From Actinomycetes bacterium (lineage in GTDB: Bacteria; Actinomycetota; Thermoleophilia; Solirubrobacterales; 70-9), in contig JAEZIQ010000076.1 in the NCBI GenBank assembly GCA_023436605.1, positions 1 to 17,612 on the forward strand: a DNA stretch of 17,612 bases, given 5' to 3'. Positions 1 through 6,102 of this stretch are shown piece by piece. The position numbers and the translations under genes were made by a program. Every line of letters starts with the position of its first letter. Positions within the stretch are counted from its first letter, which is position 1. The notes beneath the pieces are model-generated. The model was not told the DNA's origin. It made no database searches and saw only the letters and a program-made list of their open reading frames with translations.

Positions 1-65
1 GCCCGGAGCACGATTTCCGCAACCGGGATGAAGGGTCCGCCGCGCGGCCGGATCCCGGGTTTCAT
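1..65 (-). CDS. partial small protein, third gene of the TauE/SafE operon (possibly DUF1634-like)
   Basis: An open frame begins with ATG at 65-63, overlapping the stop codon of the upstream half-TauE gene (ATGA arrangement), and stays open to the left edge. The 21 visible complete residues begin MKPGIRPRGG and end PVAEIVLR. The overlap with a real gene on the same strand argues for a translationally coupled third cistron. Small DUF1634 membrane proteins often follow TauE/SafE genes and start with a short cytoplasmic stretch leading to a VLR-x-G segment, which the visible end could match. That identity is a guess from context and a few residues; the rest lies outside the window. Confidence 0.45.
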   Translation of the reverse strand, partial: MKPGIRPRGGPFIPVAEIVLR

Positions 66-475
66 GGTGAGTCGGTGCCCCCGACCGGTTCGGCCGAGGT
101 GGCCGGCGGGTCCTTCGCAAAGACCCGCTTCAGGAGCCGCCAGGCCATATAGAGGGCCAGCATCGCGAACCCGATCCGGAGCGCTCGTTCGGGAACCGAG
201 TTGGCCACCACGACCCCGATCAGCACCCCCACGGGCGAGAGCAGACCGATGACGGCCGCATCCTTCAGGTTTACGTTTCCGTACCCGATCTGCCGCCAGG
301 TTCCGATCACGGAGACGAGCGCGATCATCATCAGCGACGTCGCCTCGGCCTCGACCTGTCCCTTGGAGAGGATGATCGTCATCGCGGGCACGAAGACGAC
401 GCCGCCGCCGACCCCGATCAGTCCGGCCACGATGCCGCCCAGCAGGCAGATAACACATGCGATCGCGATGTCCAT
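62..475 (-). CDS. half-size TauE/SafE family membrane protein, second of a pair
   Basis: 137 residues. TauE/SafE proteins are inner-membrane permeases linked to export or uptake of sulfite, sulfonates and other small organic anions. The usual family member is about 250 residues with two internal repeats. This protein is a single repeat: GLIGVGGG at residues 18-25, the following Pro30, ATS at 45-47, about four hydrophobic segments, and a short hydrophilic C-terminal tail rich in Pro, Ala, Ser and Thr. The start ATG at 475-473 shares one base with the stop of the preceding half-gene (TGATG), so translation is probably coupled. An apparent longer open frame reaching 1093 is only an upstream extension of this frame. 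Together the two halves make one normal-sized transporter; a heterodimer is my inference. The substrate is unknown. Confidence 0.85.
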   Translation of the reverse strand: MDIAIACVICLLGGIVAGLIGVGGGVVFVPAMTIILSKGQVEAEATSLMMIALVSVIGTWRQIGYGNVNLKDAAVIGLLSPVGVLIGVVVANSVPERALRIGFAMLALYMAWRLLKRVFAKDPPATSAEPVGGTDSP

Positions 476-840
476 CAGCCGACCACCATGTCGATCGCGA
501 CCCCGATCAGGATCAGGGCGAAGATGAAGGAGACCGCCTTCTCGGGGATCCGCTGCTGGATCGCGGTTCCCGCCACTACCCCGAGGATCGCCGGGCCGAC
601 CAGGATGAGTCCCGTCTCGACGTCGACGTTGCCGTAGATGCCTCCGTGCATGGCGGCGGCGAGAATCGCGATCATGATGATCGCGGCGAGGCTGGTTCCG
701 GTTGCCAGCCGGTCGCCATAGGCCCAGAAGGCGATCAGCATGGGGACGATCACGGTGCCGCCGCCGACCCCGAAAAGTCCGCTGAACGCACCGGCCACAG
801 TGCCGACGATTGCCAGCCCCCATATGCGCCGCGAGTCCAT
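475..840 (-). CDS. half-size TauE/SafE family membrane protein, first of a pair
   Basis: 121 residues, almost entirely hydrophobic, with the TauE/SafE glycine motif GLFGVGGG at residues 21-28 followed by Pro33 and TGTS at 48-51. About four membrane segments are visible and there is no signal peptide beyond the first segment. It is half the normal family length and is followed directly by a second half-protein with the same motif. ATG at 840-838 is chosen because a -10-like TAGTAT ends six bases before it, as in other apparently leaderless genes here. The gene is divergent from the trehalose-phosphatase gene across only 17 bases. The substrate cannot be told from sequence. Confidence 0.85.
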   Translation of the reverse strand: MDSRRIWGLAIVGTVAGAFSGLFGVGGGTVIVPMLIAFWAYGDRLATGTSLAAIIMIAILAAAMHGGIYGNVDVETGLILVGPAILGVVAGTAIQQRIPEKAVSFIFALILIGVAIDMVVG

Positions 841-857
841 GGCGCGATACTACGGGT
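841..857. promoter_or_regulatory. shared divergent leaderless promoter core, half-TauE / trehalose-phosphatase
   Basis: Only 17 bases separate two divergent start codons. On the plus strand GATACT (846-851) is followed by six bases and ATG at 858. On the minus strand TAGTAT (852-847) is followed by six bases and ATG at 840. The two hexamers overlap within the same seven bases. Each placement fits transcription starting at or next to its ATG, so both mRNAs would lack a leader. The -35 elements, if any, would lie inside the opposite coding region. Inference from spacing only. Confidence 0.55.
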
Positions 858-1682
858 ATGACGGGCGCGGACTCACCACTATCGGTACTTCTGGAAGACC
901 CTTCGAGGTCAGCACTGATGAGCGATGTCGACGGCACGCTTTGCCGGATCGTCGACCGACCGGACCAGGCCCGTGTGCCTGCCCGCGCCCGGGAAAGCCT
1001 TGAGACCCTGGCCGACCATCTGGCCCTGGTTGCCTGTGTCACCGGCCGCCCCTCACCGGTCGCCAGGAAGATGGTCGGGGCCGAGAAGATCACTTACTTC
1101 GGCAATCACGGACTCAGCTACATCAAGCCCGGCATGGACCGCCCGACCGTGGTGATCGAGGGTGAAGAGGCAGAACGAGCCAGGAATTTCATCCGCGAGA
1201 ACGACAATCCGTTCTGGGTCACCTCGAAGATCCGGATCGAGGACAAGGGGCCGATCCAGGCGCTCCATTGGCGCGGTGCCGGCGAGCGGACCGAAGAGGT
1301 GGTTCGCGGGATCGCCGACCACGCCCAGGCATCCGGCCTCGCCACCCACTGGGGCCGCAAGGTCCTTGAGCTTCGTCCCCCCGGGATGGAGGGCAAGGCG
1401 GGGGCGGTCGATGAACTACTCGACGGCACCGACATCGACACCGTGGTTTTCGCCGGCGACGACCGGACCGATTACGAGGCGGCCCAGCGACTCCGCAAGC
1501 TGGCCGAAGACGGTCAGATCAGGAACCTGACGATCGTCGCGATCGATTCCAGCGAAGGTCCGCCCGAGTTGATCGAGATGGCTGACACGGTGGTAGCCGA
1601 GCCGGAAGAGTGGATCGACCTGATCGAGGATCTCGCAGGCCGGTTCTCCGGGTCGTCGGCCGAGGTGCCCCAGCCGGAGTAG
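858..1682 (+). CDS. otsB: trehalose-6-phosphate phosphatase (OtsB-like, HAD superfamily)
   Basis: 274 residues from ATG 858. It would hydrolyse trehalose 6-phosphate to trehalose in the cytoplasm, the last step of the OtsAB route. HAD motif I is D23-V-D25-G-T27-L, with D23 as the expected nucleophile. VTGR at 61-64 gives motif II, GNHG at 82-85 resembles the substrate-cap signature, K180 fits the conserved lysine, and GDDRTD at 200-205 gives motif III. The open frame extends upstream to an ATG at 810, but that start would overlap the divergent gene; ATG 858 has a -10-like hexamer six bases ahead. No trehalose-phosphate synthase (otsA) is in the window. A small membrane-protein gene follows after three bases. 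The HAD phosphatase call is firm; the trehalose specificity is strong but not proven. Confidence 0.88.
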   Translation: MTGADSPLSVLLEDPSRSALMSDVDGTLCRIVDRPDQARVPARARESLETLADHLALVACVTGRPSPVARKMVGAEKITYFGNHGLSYIKPGMDRPTVVIEGEEAERARNFIRENDNPFWVTSKIRIEDKGPIQALHWRGAGERTEEVVRGIADHAQASGLATHWGRKVLELRPPGMEGKAGAVDELLDGTDIDTVVFAGDDRTDYEAAQRLRKLAEDGQIRNLTIVAIDSSEGPPELIEMADTVVAEPEEWIDLIEDLAGRFSGSSAEVPQPE

Positions 1683-1685
1683 CGC

Positions 1686-2198
1686 TTGCCCTTCGCCGAG
1701 CTCCTCAGGGCGACAGTCTTCCTTACTGCCGGGGGCGCGACCGCGCTCGCGGCGGTCGCCGTGATCGGTGTCCGGGAGGCGGAAAACACGACGATCCTGT
1801 TGATCGGCGCGGTCTGGTGGATCGTCGCCGCCTGGATCGGACTCAGTCTCGGTGCGGCGGACCGTTCGTCCGAAGCGATGCGGGAAACGCTCGCGAACGC
1901 CAGGACCGTCACCTCGACTTCACCCGGCGTGTCGATGCCGTCCCCCGGCCGGGTCGCCTGGGGCCGCCTCTCGCCGATTCTCGCCGCGGTCGGAATGGCC
2001 GGAGCGCTCGGGGTCGTCTTCCCCGAGGTGGCGGTGGTCGGGTCGGGCTACGCGCTGCTGGTCGCCCTCGCCTGGCGAAACCGCGAGTCGGCCGTACTGG
2101 CCATCGAGGGTCGCGACGGGGTTCGCTTCCTGGTCGAGTCTGCCTCACCTCTCAAACCGGTCAAGCTCGTCCGCAGTCCCGGCTTCCGCGCTTTCTAG
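1686..2198 (+). CDS. small membrane protein of unknown function, cotranscribed with trehalose-phosphatase
   Basis: 170 residues starting at TTG 1686, three bases after the preceding stop. GGAG at 1676-1679 sits six bases before the TTG and supports this start. Hydrophobic stretches near residues 9-28, 37-56, 95-112 and 114-131 suggest four membrane spans, with a loop containing Ser, Thr and Pro between the second and third. The C-terminal ~35 residues are soluble and basic. I do not recognise a family. Its only visible association is the operon with the trehalose enzyme, which hints at a link to osmotic or envelope physiology but does not establish one. Confidence 0.75.
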   Translation: MPFAELLRATVFLTAGGATALAAVAVIGVREAENTTILLIGAVWWIVAAWIGLSLGAADRSSEAMRETLANARTVTSTSPGVSMPSPGRVAWGRLSPILAAVGMAGALGVVFPEVAVVGSGYALLVALAWRNRESAVLAIEGRDGVRFLVESASPLKPVKLVRSPGFRAF

Positions 2199-2212
2199 GG
2201 CCGGGAGCGCGC

Positions 2213-2259
2213 GCTCGGTTCAAATCGCAGGGATATGACGCCAGTAATTTGAACCGAGT
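2213..2259. repeat. 12-bp perfect inverted repeat with 21-base spacer
   Basis: CTCGGTTCAAAT at 2214-2225 is the exact reverse complement of ATTTGAACCGAG at 2247-2258, and a G-T wobble could extend it by one pair. It lies between the membrane-protein gene and the DUF5996 promoter, 16 bases upstream of the putative -35. The stem is only half GC and no T-run follows, so it makes a poor terminator. Half-sites 33 bases apart (about three helical turns) would suit a dimeric or looping regulator. Either role is inference. Confidence 0.5.
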
Positions 2260-2274
2260 GGCCCGAAGAAAAGT

Positions 2275-2310
2275 TTGGAACCGGAAGTGAGCGGGGAGTA
2301 GGGTCGGGTC
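2275..2310 (+). promoter_or_regulatory. promoter of the DUF5996 gene, leaderless type
   Basis: TTGGAA at 2275-2280, an 18-base spacer, then TAGGGT at 2299-2304, followed by six bases and ATG at 2311. This has the best visible -35/-10 pair among the leaderless-type promoters in the window, and the spacing puts the transcription start on or beside the ATG. Confidence 0.6.
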
Positions 2311-3231
2311 ATGGCCCAAGGATGGAGTTCGATTCCGTACGAAGAGTGGCGTGAAACCTGCGACACCCTCCACGCCCACACCCAGTTCCTCGGCAAGCTC
2401 TGCGTGGCACTCGCGCCGCCCGAGCCGCAGCTTCAGCACGCGGCGCTCCGGCTGACCGCCCGTGGCTGGGAGACCCTGCCGCTGCCCGCACCGAATGGCA
2501 ACGGTGTCTTCGTGGCGGCGCTGGACCTGCGCACCCATCACCTCCTGATCGAGCATTCGGACGGCATGGGCGCCGAGATCGCCCTCGCCCCCAACCGGCC
2601 GGTTGGCGAGGTAGTGCGGGAAGGTCTCACCGCGATCGGGGAGCTGGCCGGCGAGGTGCGGATCGACCCGACCCCGCAGGAGGTCGACTGGACCGTGCCG
2701 CTCGACGAAGACGACGAGCACCGGATCTATGACCCGGAGCAGGTCAAAGCCTACTTCGGGATGGTGCAGGTGGCAGGCATGGCCCTGACCAGGTTCCGGG
2801 CTCCCTTTCGGGGCCGGTCGACTCCCCTCAACGCCTGGTGGGGTTCCTTCGACCTGGCCGTCAACCTCTTTTCCGGCAGGCCGGCCGACCCGCCTTCCGA
2901 GGACTTCATCATGCGGAACGCGATGGACGCGCAGGAGGTGGCCGTCGGCTGGTGGCCGGGCGACGGCCGGTACGGCAAGCCGGCCTTCTACGCCTACGCC
3001 TACCCGCCGGAGAAAGGTTTCGCGGGCCGGGACCTCTCACCGGTGCCGGGACGCTGGAGCGAGGAGCTTGGCGAGTACCTGCTCGATCACGAGGAGGCGG
3101 CCGCGACCGGCAACCCCGAGCAGGCGGTGGTCGATTTCTGCGGGGCGATCTTCAGTCACGCCTGCAACGTCTGTGACTGGAACCCGGCCCTGGCGGCCAG
3201 CGCGGCCGGCGACCCTCCGCCGGTCAACTGA
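2311..3231 (+). CDS. DUF5996 family protein
   Basis: 306 residues, of unknown function. The sequence follows the DUF5996 pattern as I recall it: an N-terminal WRETCDTLH region (residues 10-18), the TARGW segment near 49-53, a central WWGSFDLAVNLFSGR segment, then GWWPGD and a YAYAYPP segment, ending in a region around VCDWNPAL. There is no signal peptide or membrane segment, so it should be cytosolic. The many conserved Trp, Tyr, His and Asp residues could suggest an enzyme, but no catalytic activity is assigned to the family to my knowledge. The start at ATG 2311 is supported by the promoter six bases upstream. The gene stands alone and ends at a strong hairpin facing polX. Confidence 0.85.
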   Translation: MAQGWSSIPYEEWRETCDTLHAHTQFLGKLCVALAPPEPQLQHAALRLTARGWETLPLPAPNGNGVFVAALDLRTHHLLIEHSDGMGAEIALAPNRPVGEVVREGLTAIGELAGEVRIDPTPQEVDWTVPLDEDDEHRIYDPEQVKAYFGMVQVAGMALTRFRAPFRGRSTPLNAWWGSFDLAVNLFSGRPADPPSEDFIMRNAMDAQEVAVGWWPGDGRYGKPAFYAYAYPPEKGFAGRDLSPVPGRWSEELGEYLLDHEEAAATGNPEQAVVDFCGAIFSHACNVCDWNPALAASAAGDPPPVN

Positions 3232-3245
3232 TTCGCGCTTAATCA

Positions 3246-3288
3246 AGACCCACGGTTTCCCACAAATATTGGGGGAAACCGTGGGTTT
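3246..3288. terminator. bidirectional hairpin terminator between DUF5996 and polX
   Basis: ACCCACGGTTTCCC (3248-3261) pairs perfectly with GGGAAACCGTGGGT (3273-3286) around an 11-base AT-rich loop, and a G-T and an A-T pair can extend it. It lies in the 78-base gap between two convergent genes (ends 3231 and 3310). The T-tracts on both sides are short (TTTC on plus, CTTGATT on minus), so folding strength rather than a U-run would have to do the work. Confidence 0.8.
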
Positions 3289-3309
3289 CGGCGCCCCAGA
3301 CCCGGTCGC

Positions 3310-5013
3310 TTACTTCCACCAGGGGCGGGTGTTCATCACCTGGTCGGCGGTCAGCCAGGCCCGGCGGGCGGTGGCGATCCCGTACTCGATGAACTGGAGC
3401 GTGTCGGGGCGGTGGGCGTCGGTGTTGATCACGATCTTCACTCCGGCCTCGGCGGCCATGCGCGCGTGGATCTCGTTCAGGTCGCGGCGGCGCGGGTTCG
3501 AGTTGATCTCGATCATCGTGTCGTTCTCGACCGCGGCGGCGATCACCCGCTCGACATCGAGCGGGTAGGGGTCGCGCCGGTTGATCAGCCGGCCGGTCGG
3601 GTGGCCGATGCAGTCGACCAGCGGGTTCTCGATCGCGGTGATCATGCGGTCCGTGTTCCTGGCCGCGTCGTCGCTGAAGGAGGTGTGAATCGAGGCGATC
3701 ACCCAGTCGAGGGCGTCGAGCAGGTCATCTTCGTAGTCGACGGATCCGTCGGGATGGATGTTCACCTCGGAGCCGGAGAGCAGGCGGATGCCGTGCTCGC
3801 CGTTGTTGAACTCGTTTATCTCCTCGATTCGCTGCCAGAGCCGGTCCGGCATCACGTTGTTGCCGAAGCCGTGGGACTCGGAGTGGTCGGTGATCGCCAG
3901 GTACTCGTAGCCGAGTGCCTCGGCGGCGGCCGCCATCTCTTCCATCGTCGCGACTCCGTCCGAAAGGGTGGTGTGGGAGTGGAGATCACCCCTGATCTGG
4001 CTTCGCTCGATCAGCTCAGGGAGCTCGTTCTTTGCCGCGGCGTCGAGCTCCCCGCGGTTCTCGCGGAGCTCGGGGACGATGTACTGGTAGCCGAGCCGCT
4101 CGTAGATCTCCCGCTCGGTTGCGAAGAGTTCGGTTTCGCCGGTGTTGTCGTCCTTGACCCCGTTCTCGGAAACGTGGATGCCCTGGGCGACCGCCCGCTC
4201 GCGAAGCTCGGCGTTGTGGGGCCCCGAGCCGGTGAAGTGCTGGAGCAGGTTGCCGAAGGCATCGGGTTCGACGAACCGCACGTCAACCCCGATCCCCGAG
4301 TTGGTGGTGAGCCTGATCCCGGTCACGTTCGGATTGCCGTGCTCGGCGACCAGTTCATGCCTGGCGATCGCGGCGGCCAGCTCCTTCGGATTGTTCGACG
4401 TGGCGATCAGGTCGATGTCCTTGCAGGTCTCCGCCATCCGCCGGACCGAACCGGCCACCTCGGCCTTGTCGCAGTTCGGGTCGGCCCTGAGCGCCTCGAC
4501 CAGGGCTTCGGCGGTGGGCAGGATCTCGTCGAGTCGCAGGCGCACCGGGCCTTCCGGTTCGGCCTCCAACCGGTCGAGTCCGGCCAGGATCTTTTCCTCG
4601 ACCTTGGGTCCGAGTCCCTTCAGGGTGCGGACCTTCTCCGCCTCGGCCGCGGCGCGCAGATCTTCCGGCCCGGTCACGTCCAGTTCGTCGTGGAGCCGTC
4701 GCACCGTTTTCGGCCCGAGTCCGGGGATGCGGCTGATCTCCAGCAGCCCCTCCGGGATCTTCTTCTTGAGCTTGGCTGCGGCGGGTATCTCCCCGGTCTC
4801 GACCAGGGCGACGATCTTCTCTTCAAGCGTCTTGCCAACGCCCGGCAGATCGGTGACGGTTCCGTTGCGGGCCATCTCCGCGACCGAGCGGCCCTCGTTC
4901 TTGATCGTCCGGGCCGAGTTCGTGTAAGCCAGTACCCGGTACTGGTCGGCCCCGTCGAGCTGGTAGAGCACGGCGAGTTCCTCGAGCGCCGCGGCGATCT
5001 GGGCGTTTGTCAT
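3310..5013 (-). CDS. polX: family X DNA polymerase / 3'-5' exonuclease PolX
   Basis: 567 residues, full length for bacterial PolX (about 570), a cytosolic gap-filling repair polymerase with a PHP-type nuclease. Helix-hairpin-helix segments are at 56-61 (LPGVGK), 96-101 (IPGLGP) and 131-136 (LKGLGP). The nucleotidyltransferase core shows GSVRR at 188-192 and the metal-binding D199-x-D201, with D244 as the likely third Asp. The C-terminal PHP domain keeps its metal motifs: GDLHSHTTLSDG (342-353), ITDHS (374-378), GSEVNIH (414-420), SIHTSF (441-446), GHPTGR (470-475), EINSNPRR (502-509) and NTDAH (530-534). Both activities therefore look intact. ATG 5013 lies 22 bases after the clpP stop and has its own -10-like TAGCTT six bases upstream, so it may be transcribed independently as well as read through from clpP. 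Confidence 0.95.
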   Translation of the reverse strand: MTNAQIAAALEELAVLYQLDGADQYRVLAYTNSARTIKNEGRSVAEMARNGTVTDLPGVGKTLEEKIVALVETGEIPAAAKLKKKIPEGLLEISRIPGLGPKTVRRLHDELDVTGPEDLRAAAEAEKVRTLKGLGPKVEEKILAGLDRLEAEPEGPVRLRLDEILPTAEALVEALRADPNCDKAEVAGSVRRMAETCKDIDLIATSNNPKELAAAIARHELVAEHGNPNVTGIRLTTNSGIGVDVRFVEPDAFGNLLQHFTGSGPHNAELRERAVAQGIHVSENGVKDDNTGETELFATEREIYERLGYQYIVPELRENRGELDAAAKNELPELIERSQIRGDLHSHTTLSDGVATMEEMAAAAEALGYEYLAITDHSESHGFGNNVMPDRLWQRIEEINEFNNGEHGIRLLSGSEVNIHPDGSVDYEDDLLDALDWVIASIHTSFSDDAARNTDRMITAIENPLVDCIGHPTGRLINRRDPYPLDVERVIAAAVENDTMIEINSNPRRRDLNEIHARMAAEAGVKIVINTDAHRPDTLQFIEYGIATARRAWLTADQVMNTRPWWK

Positions 5014-5025
5014 ACCCAGAAGCTA
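5014..5025 (-). promoter_or_regulatory. leaderless-type -10 element of polX
   Basis: On the minus strand TAGCTT (5025-5020) is followed by six bases and the polX ATG at 5013. A GGAGG-like sequence further up is about 14 bases from the ATG, too far for a normal ribosome site. No convincing -35 is seen. The spacing matches the other leaderless-type starts in the window. Confidence 0.45.
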
Positions 5026-5035
5026 ACCACCTCCA

Positions 5036-5650
5036 TCAGCCGCCGAAACCGACCGGATCAAGACTGACGCTTCGGCCCTCGAGCACTCCGTCGATCAGGC
5101 CGTACTCCCTGGCCTCTTCGGCGGTGAAGAAACGGTCGCGGTCCATGTCGGCGTGGATCTGGTCCTGCGGCTGGCCGGTGTGGCGGGCGTAGATCTCCTC
5201 GACCCGGTGGCGTGACTCGAGGATCTCCTTCGCGTGGATCTCGATGTCGGTCGATTTGCCCTCGAACCCGGCGGAGGGCTGGTGGGTCAGGATGCGGGAG
5301 TTCTCGAGCGCGTACCGCTTGCCTTCCGCGCCCGCGGTCAGGAGCAGCGAGCCCATCGACATCGCGATCCCGAAACAGATCGTCTGGACGTCGGGCTTGA
5401 TGAATCGCATCGTGTCGTAGATCGCGAGACCGGCGTAAACCGAACCGCCGGGTGAGTTGATGTAGAGCGCGATGTCCTTCTCCGGGTCCTCGGATTCCAG
5501 GTGGAGCAGCTGGGCGACGACCAGGTTGGCGATCTGTTCCTCGACTTCCTGGCCGAGGAAGATGATGCGCTGGTCGAGCAGGCGGGAGTAGATGTCGTAG
5601 GCGCGTTCGCCGCGGGAGCTCTGTTCGACGACGGTCGGGATCAGGGGCAT
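5036..5650 (-). CDS. clpP: ATP-dependent Clp protease proteolytic subunit
   Basis: 204 residues, the proteolytic barrel subunit that works with ClpX- or ClpC-type ATPases in the cytoplasm. The catalytic triad is readable: Ser98 in GIAMSMGS (94-101), His123 in THQPS, and Asp172 in DRDRF. SPGGSVYAG at 66-74 is the substrate-strand/oxyanion region. The GIAMSMG form of the serine motif resembles actinobacterial ClpP1-type subunits. ATG 5650 is chosen over an upstream in-frame start because AAGGAG (5662-5657) sits six bases before it. This copy has no adjacent second clpP or clpX; polX follows 22 bases downstream. It is divergent from an SRPBCC/ArsR operon across a dyad-rich control region. Actinobacteria usually carry more than one clpP, so a partner gene probably lies elsewhere (inference). 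Confidence 0.95.
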   Translation of the reverse strand: MPLIPTVVEQSSRGERAYDIYSRLLDQRIIFLGQEVEEQIANLVVAQLLHLESEDPEKDIALYINSPGGSVYAGLAIYDTMRFIKPDVQTICFGIAMSMGSLLLTAGAEGKRYALENSRILTHQPSAGFEGKSTDIEIHAKEILESRHRVEEIYARHTGQPQDQIHADMDRDRFFTAEEAREYGLIDGVLEGRSVSLDPVGFGG

Positions 5651-5669
5651 GCGGATCTCCTTCGGTATG

Positions 5670-5687
5670 CGCAACTGAATGGTTGCG
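5670..5687. promoter_or_regulatory. candidate ArsR-family operator, dyad 1
   Basis: CGCAACTGAATGGTTGCG has perfect six-base arms around six bases. It lies at the position expected for the -35 region of the SRPBCC/ArsR operon promoter and inside the clpP leader. Its reverse complement matches dyad 2 at 16 of 18 positions, so the two are inverted copies of one site. Confidence 0.6.
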
Positions 5688-5706
5688 GATGTAGGCGCTA
5701 AGATAG

Positions 5707-5724
5707 CGCAACCGATCAGTTGCG
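5707..5724. promoter_or_regulatory. candidate ArsR-family operator, dyad 2
   Basis: CGCAACCGATCAGTTGCG has the same perfect arms as dyad 1 and starts 37 bases after it. It covers the expected transcription start of the SRPBCC/ArsR operon and falls between the -35 and -10 of the clpP promoter. Binding here would block both promoters. The likely ligand protein is the ArsR-type repressor encoded at 6099-6416. Confidence 0.6.
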
Positions 5725-5739
5725 TGAAGGGAATGGGCA

Positions 5740-6102
5740 ATGGACGAAGTGACGAGAGAAGTCGAACTGGAAAGCGAGCCGGAAGAAGTCTGGCGGGCGA
5801 TCAGCGAAGAAGACGGCCTTTCCGGCTGGCTCGGCGATGAAGTCGAGGTCGATCTGGCTCCCGGAGGCGACATCGAAGTCACCGAAGCCGGCGAGACCCG
5901 CACCGGATTCGTCGAGCGGGTCGAGGAAGGACGTTCGTTGAGTTTCTGGTGGTCGGCACCGGGTGAAGAGAGCAGTCGGGTCGAACTCGAGGTGATCGCG
6001 GGGCAGGACCGGGACCGATGCGTCATCCGGGTAACCGAGTCGAGGCCGCTGGTCGAACTCGAACGTGAACTGGCGGACCTCACCGCAGTCGCCTTCGCTT
6101 GA
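5740..6102 (+). CDS. SRPBCC (AHSA1/START-like) domain protein
   Basis: 120 residues. The N-terminal strand REVELESEPEEVWRAI followed by GLSGWLGDE is the characteristic opening of AHSA1-type SRPBCC proteins, which form a helix-grip fold with a hydrophobic ligand cavity. Middle strands (GDIEV, TRTGFVERVEEGRSLSFWW) and a C-terminal helix fit the fold. It is soluble and acidic, and no enzymatic residues can be named. The ligand is unknown. ATG 5740 has AAGGGA seven bases ahead. Its stop overlaps the TTG start of the ArsR-family gene. SRPBCC/ArsR pairs are common, and a plausible model is that the repressor controls its SRPBCC partner; what the pair senses is not known. Confidence 0.85.
   Translation: MDEVTREVELESEPEEVWRAISEEDGLSGWLGDEVEVDLAPGGDIEVTEAGETRTGFVERVEEGRSLSFWWSAPGEESSRVELEVIAGQDRDRCVIRVTESRPLVELERELADLTAVAFA

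Larger units (their letters stand above)
5657..5730. promoter_or_regulatory. divergent promoters of clpP and the SRPBCC/ArsR operon
   Basis: Plus strand: TAAGAT at 5699-5704 as -10, a start expected near 5711, and a ribosome site AAGGGA at 5727-5732 before ATG 5740. Minus strand: TTCACG (5728-5723), 17 bases, then TATCTT (5705-5700), with AAGGAG (5662-5657) before the clpP ATG. The two -10 boxes overlap almost completely and lie inside a 15-base dyad, GCGCTA-AGA-TAGCGC (5695-5709). Promoter assignments are by eye. Confidence 0.5.

Noticed and set aside
62..1093. A single 343-residue minus-strand protein covering the whole left end
   Set aside because: Its N-terminal part runs antisense through the trehalose-phosphatase gene and out of frame through the first half-TauE gene. 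Only the part from ATG 475 has transporter character.
2214..2230. tRNA T-arm-like sequence GGTTCAAATC
   Set aside because: The bases flanking the would-be T-loop do not pair (CTCGG with CGCAG), and no anticodon or acceptor stems fit around it. The sequence is better explained by the 12-bp inverted repeat.
3412..5067. A 551-residue open frame on the plus strand opposite polX
   Set aside because: It is the complement of the polX gene, whose motifs are complete on the minus strand. Long antisense frames are expected in GC-rich coding DNA, and this one shows no recognisable domain.
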